Source: Puniceicoccales bacterium
GTDB taxonomy: Bacteria; Verrucomicrobiota; Verrucomicrobiia; Opitutales; LL51
Assembly: GCA_031278845.1 (NCBI GenBank)
Contig: JAITJQ010000010.1
Coordinates: forward strand, 1 to 8,647
Direction of reading: 5' to 3'
Length of the DNA stretch: 8,647 nt
A program made the position numbers and the translations under genes. The notes beneath the pieces are model-generated. The model ran no database searches, was not told the DNA's origin, and worked only from the letters and a program-made list of their open reading frames with translations. Shown in pieces: positions 6,789-8,647 of this stretch (its first letter is position 1; every line of letters starts with the position of its first letter).

Positions 6789-6865
6789 TGGTCGGGGTGA
6801 CTGGATTCGAACCAGCGACCTCTAAGTCCCGAACCTAGCGCTCTACCAGACTAAGCTACACCCCG
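6789..6865 (-). tRNA. tRNA-Pro (CGG)
   Basis: This 77-nt cloverleaf has an encoded CCA. The acceptor stem CGGGGTG pairs fully with CACCCCG. The anticodon stem is CTAGG/CTTAG (one G-U pair), with loop TTCGGGA and anticodon CGG (complement of 6829-6831), which reads CCG. The D-arm, variable loop (AGGTC) and T-arm are identical to the tRNA-Pro(AGG) copy 684 nt downstream. The two genes evidently arose by duplication. Confidence 0.94.
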
Positions 6866-6923
6866 CAGATTCTCTAGAATTGGAATACCTTTCCAAAAGG
6901 CGAGCTTTTTTGCAGAAGTTTTA

Positions 6924-7024
6924 TCTAAGGGCTGCGCGCCCTTAGAATCCTCGCCAGAGGATCCATCCCCTGGATCTGGATCAATCTGCAGGATTAAAAA
7001 CTTGCCCGGCGCTTCGCGCCGGGC
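6924..7024 (-). repeat. Composite hairpin array, degenerate copy
   Basis: Read on the minus strand, this follows the order of the full arrays. An H1-like hairpin is 7004-7024 (9-bp stem, 3-nt loop). Next is a half H2 (CTGCAGATTGATCCAG), then an H3-like hairpin with one mismatch and a 2-nt loop around 6955-6975. Last is an H4-type hairpin at 6924-6946 (9-bp stem TCTAAGGGC, 5-nt loop). That last hairpin and its flank (6924-6950) are identical to 8460-8486. The damaged H2 and H3 suggest an older or partly deleted copy. Confidence 0.75.
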
Positions 7025-7050
7025 GGCACTTTTTTTATACATTTATTTGT

Positions 7051-7086
7051 GCGCAACTCCTGTGCAAAATTGCACAGAAGTTGCGC
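7051..7086 (+). repeat. Long near-perfect inverted repeat
   Basis: Arms 7051-7067 and 7070-7086 pair with a single C-A mismatch: GCGCAACT with AGTTGCGC outside and CTGTGCAA with TTGCACAG inside. The tip is so tight that it would open to a 4-nt loop. There is no adjoining T-run in either direction. Unlike its neighbours it shares no sequence with the composite array. Confidence 0.75.
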
Positions 7087-7122
7087 CTAACAAAAAGAAA
7101 AGAACAAGTCAAAGAGTCTATT

Positions 7123-7185
7123 CTTGACCTTGTGGCCCAGTCCATGCGCGATGCGCATGGACTGGGCCGCAAAGATGAGGTCAAG
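7123..7185 (+). repeat. Long triloop hairpin with an extended outer stem
   Basis: A perfect 16-bp stem (7134-7149 with 7153-7168) carries the 3-nt loop GAT. It extends through TGT/GCA with one G-U pair and then, after small bulges, through CTTGACCT (7123-7130) pairing with AGGTCAAG (7178-7185). Its total length and 3-nt loop place it with the other palindromes. It lies upstream of the 370-aa gene. Confidence 0.8.
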
Positions 7186-7210
7186 GAGTCCACGACTACC
7201 TTGCGGGAGT

Positions 7211-7231
7211 CCAGAGGGCGGAGCCCTCTGG
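7211..7231 (+). repeat. Short GC-rich triloop hairpin
   Basis: CCAGAGGGC (7211-7219), loop GGA, GCCCTCTGG (7223-7231). It is the same length as H3 of the composite array (9-bp stem, 3-nt loop, CCAG...CTGG ends) with three interior pairs changed, and probably a diverged H3. It ends about 20 nt before the putative promoter of the following gene and could end upstream transcription, but no T-run follows. Confidence 0.7.
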
Positions 7232-7252
7232 GAGCCTCCCATACTGTAATTA

Positions 7253-7281
7253 TTGCTTGCGTTTGTAATGTTTAGTACTAT
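7253..7281 (+). promoter_or_regulatory. Possible promoter of the 370-aa gene
   Basis: TTGCTT (7253-7258) is followed after exactly 17 nt by TACTAT (7276-7281); each hexamer matches four of six consensus bases. A start near 7288 would leave a leader of about 59 nt before ATG 7347. Confidence 0.4.
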
Positions 7282-7346
7282 CCTAAATGAAGATAAGTGT
7301 GTGTAAATTTTGGGTGTATGGTAAAAGTTAAACGAGTGGGATTATT

Positions 7347-8459
7347 ATGCTGAGCGGTTTATTATCGATATTAAATGGAAAATGGTTAACCCATTGTCCA
7401 GAGGGAGTGGATGAAGGTGGTATGGATGTTTCCTGGTCGGCGATCCGGGTCAATACGTCGCGTCTTCCCAGGGCATTCCGTGAAAAATTTAGGTTGGGAG
7501 GCCGTATGATCAAACAAGATGAAGTAGATGATGCTACTGCTGGCAACGCGACCTATAAAGTAAGCCATGTGGGGAATGGTGGCGACTCAACTTTACTCAA
7601 TGGCGTAATAGATGAATCCGAGGGTGATATCAGAATCATGTGTTTCGATTTGGCAATACCGGATCAGGTGGCTCTGGTAGAGGCGGTCAGCGGGAAAGAA
7701 AAGGATGGCAATCGCGTTGAAAGTTTTTTAAAAAATCTCACAAAAAGACAAGAATTGTCGGAAAACAGTGGCTGCGGATTTGTGATGTACCTGGAGGTTG
7801 GGGATGGAATATATTGGCGGCCAGAACGATTTGAACGGTTAATTATTGCCCACGATGGAGAAATTAAAAAAAACCTGGTCTGTGGTAAAAATAAAATTTT
7901 GAGGAACGGAGAAGACTTTGATCCATCGGCATTTCTATGGGGAAAATTCGAAGCAAAAATGAAAAATATCGGGGTAACGCTTTTAAGTATGGTAAGGGTG
8001 GTTAGCGATTACTGCATATCCGATGATGATAACATTCAAAATGAATTGAAAACAAATTGTGAGTTTTGTGATGCTTTTTATCGGGGAGGGGCAAAGATTA
8101 TTGTTTATCATAGGGCGGTTCAATCGTTGACACTGTTGTGCTTTGAGCAGCACGACGAAAGAGTTGCCGCCATCGATCGCAAGAGATGTTTTTTTTTGAG
8201 GAGTAAAAGTGTTGTGAGGTTCGCCATTTTTGCATTAATTTTTTATATTGCTGATTGCGCATTCACTCCCATTCCTTTGCTAGGAGGATATTTGGGCATA
8301 GTCTGTCGTTTTGTTGCGACGGTTACCGCAGGAATGGCGTTCTATAAGGGGTATCAGCTGCTTCCAACGCGGTGGCGGACCAGTGTGAGTAGTTTTATAA
8401 GTAAAAAAATTATATCCCGTTTATCCGTCTGGTTTACGCAGCGGAAACAAACAAAATAA
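7347..8459 (+). CDS. Uncharacterised protein with C-terminal two-helix membrane anchor
   Basis: This 370-aa protein starts at ATG 7347 behind a weak GAGTGGG Shine-Dalgarno and ends in TAA. Residues 1-285 are soluble-looking, without a signal peptide, and have several cysteines (17, 99, 143, 179, 223, 238, 241, 265, 281) that form no obvious metal site apart from CEFC at 238-241. Two hydrophobic helices follow (about 289-306 and 311-336), then a Lys/Arg/Ser-rich tail, which suggests the bulk faces the cytoplasm. The helix pair with its PIPLLGGYLG turn recalls, from memory, the C-terminal membrane part of TMEM43-like proteins. The N-terminal membrane helix of that family is absent, so this is a weak hint. 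It stands alone, with palindromes on both sides. I do not recognise a function. Confidence 0.85.
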   Translation: MLSGLLSILNGKWLTHCPEGVDEGGMDVSWSAIRVNTSRLPRAFREKFRLGGRMIKQDEVDDATAGNATYKVSHVGNGGDSTLLNGVIDESEGDIRIMCFDLAIPDQVALVEAVSGKEKDGNRVESFLKNLTKRQELSENSGCGFVMYLEVGDGIYWRPERFERLIIAHDGEIKKNLVCGKNKILRNGEDFDPSAFLWGKFEAKMKNIGVTLLSMVRVVSDYCISDDDNIQNELKTNCEFCDAFYRGGAKIIVYHRAVQSLTLLCFEQHDERVAAIDRKRCFFLRSKSVVRFAIFALIFYIADCAFTPIPLLGGYLGIVCRFVATVTAGMAFYKGYQLLPTRWRTSVSSFISKKIISRLSVWFTQRKQTK

Positions 8460-8599
8460 TCTAAGGGCTGCGCGCCCTTAGAATCCCCGCCAGGAGGCAC
8501 CGCCTCCTGGACCTGGATTTGCGGATTGATCCAGCGGCGTTGCCGCTGGATCAATCCGCAGGGGCCAGAGGCCAGCCCCGCGGCTGCGCCGCGGGGCTG
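8460..8599 (-). repeat. Composite array of GC-rich hairpins (copy 2, inverted)
   Basis: Read on the minus strand it repeats the layout of 3497-3637. H1 is 8573-8599 (12-bp stem, 3-nt loop). A small GGCC hairpin is 8563-8573 (loop AGA). H2 is 8520-8560 (19-bp stem, loop GTT on the plus strand). H3 is 8490-8510, identical in sequence to H3 of copy 1 including its flanks. H4 is 8460-8482 (TCTAAGGGC stem, 5-nt loop), matching the copy at 6924-6946 and not copy 1. It begins directly after the stop codon of the 370-aa gene and may stabilise its 3' end, but lacks the T-run of an intrinsic terminator. Confidence 0.85.
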
Positions 8600-8647
8600 C
8601 TAATTTAAGAAAGAAAAATTAAGTGCCGGGCAAACCCTGCGCAAACT

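Noticed and set aside
6568..6825. Plus-strand ORF ending in GDWIRTSDL
   Set aside because: Same artefact from the second tRNA-Pro gene, joined to the antisense of the decayed membrane gene.
6851..7042. Minus-strand ORF of 63 codons
   Set aside because: It translates the degenerate hairpin array and runs into tRNA-Pro(CGG). Its DSKGAQPLD string recurs at 8354-8554 only because the DNA repeat does.
7081..7275. Plus-strand ORF of 64 codons
   Set aside because: About half is the long palindrome at 7123-7185 and the H3-like hairpin; no Shine-Dalgarno and no protein-like features.
8460..8482. Intrinsic terminator after the 370-aa gene
   Set aside because: The hairpin is strong but is followed by AATCCCCGCC, not a T-run, and it is one part of the dispersed repeat.

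Overview
The window comes from an AT-rich bacterial genome. It carries four tRNA genes, each with an encoded 3' CCA, and its protein genes are host-associated or poorly characterised types. A large ankyrin/coiled-coil protein, decayed membrane-protein paralogs and many GC-rich intergenic palindromes fit an intracellular or protist-associated lineage. The sequence alone does not fix the taxon; Holosporales/Rickettsiales-like or Legionellales-like bacteria are guesses.

Layout. Positions 1-3152 (minus) hold the first 1050 codons of a giant ORF that runs off the left edge: divergent ankyrin repeats, a long coiled coil and a Pro/Ala/Glu-rich segment. Positions 3153-3700 are intergenic, with a possible promoter, an ORF scrap and a compact array of GC-rich hairpins. 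Next come tRNA(CAU) and tRNA-Leu(GAG) on the plus strand, with a second hairpin cluster between them.

Positions 4069-6865 (minus) form a duplicated block, read in the order tRNA-Pro(CGG), decayed small membrane gene, tRNA-Pro(AGG), interrupted small gene, 117-aa membrane protein, 342-aa membrane protein. The 342-aa protein resembles the DUF2157 membrane family, and the interrupted gene resembles that family's soluble N-terminal domain. The two tRNA-Pro genes are nearly identical outside the anticodon arm, and the small membrane genes after them are paralogs, so tandem duplication followed by decay is the simplest reading.

Positions 6866-7346 hold three more palindrome clusters. A 370-aa protein with a C-terminal two-helix membrane anchor follows at 7347-8459 (plus). 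A second full copy of the composite hairpin array closes the window at 8460-8599, inverted relative to the copy at 3497-3637.

The most distinctive feature is the hairpin family: stems of 6-20 bp, almost all capped by 3-nt loops, in a recurring order, with paired base changes between copies. This looks like a structured repeat family. The membrane-protein cassette with its premature stops, and the two proline tRNAs with different wobble bases, come second.
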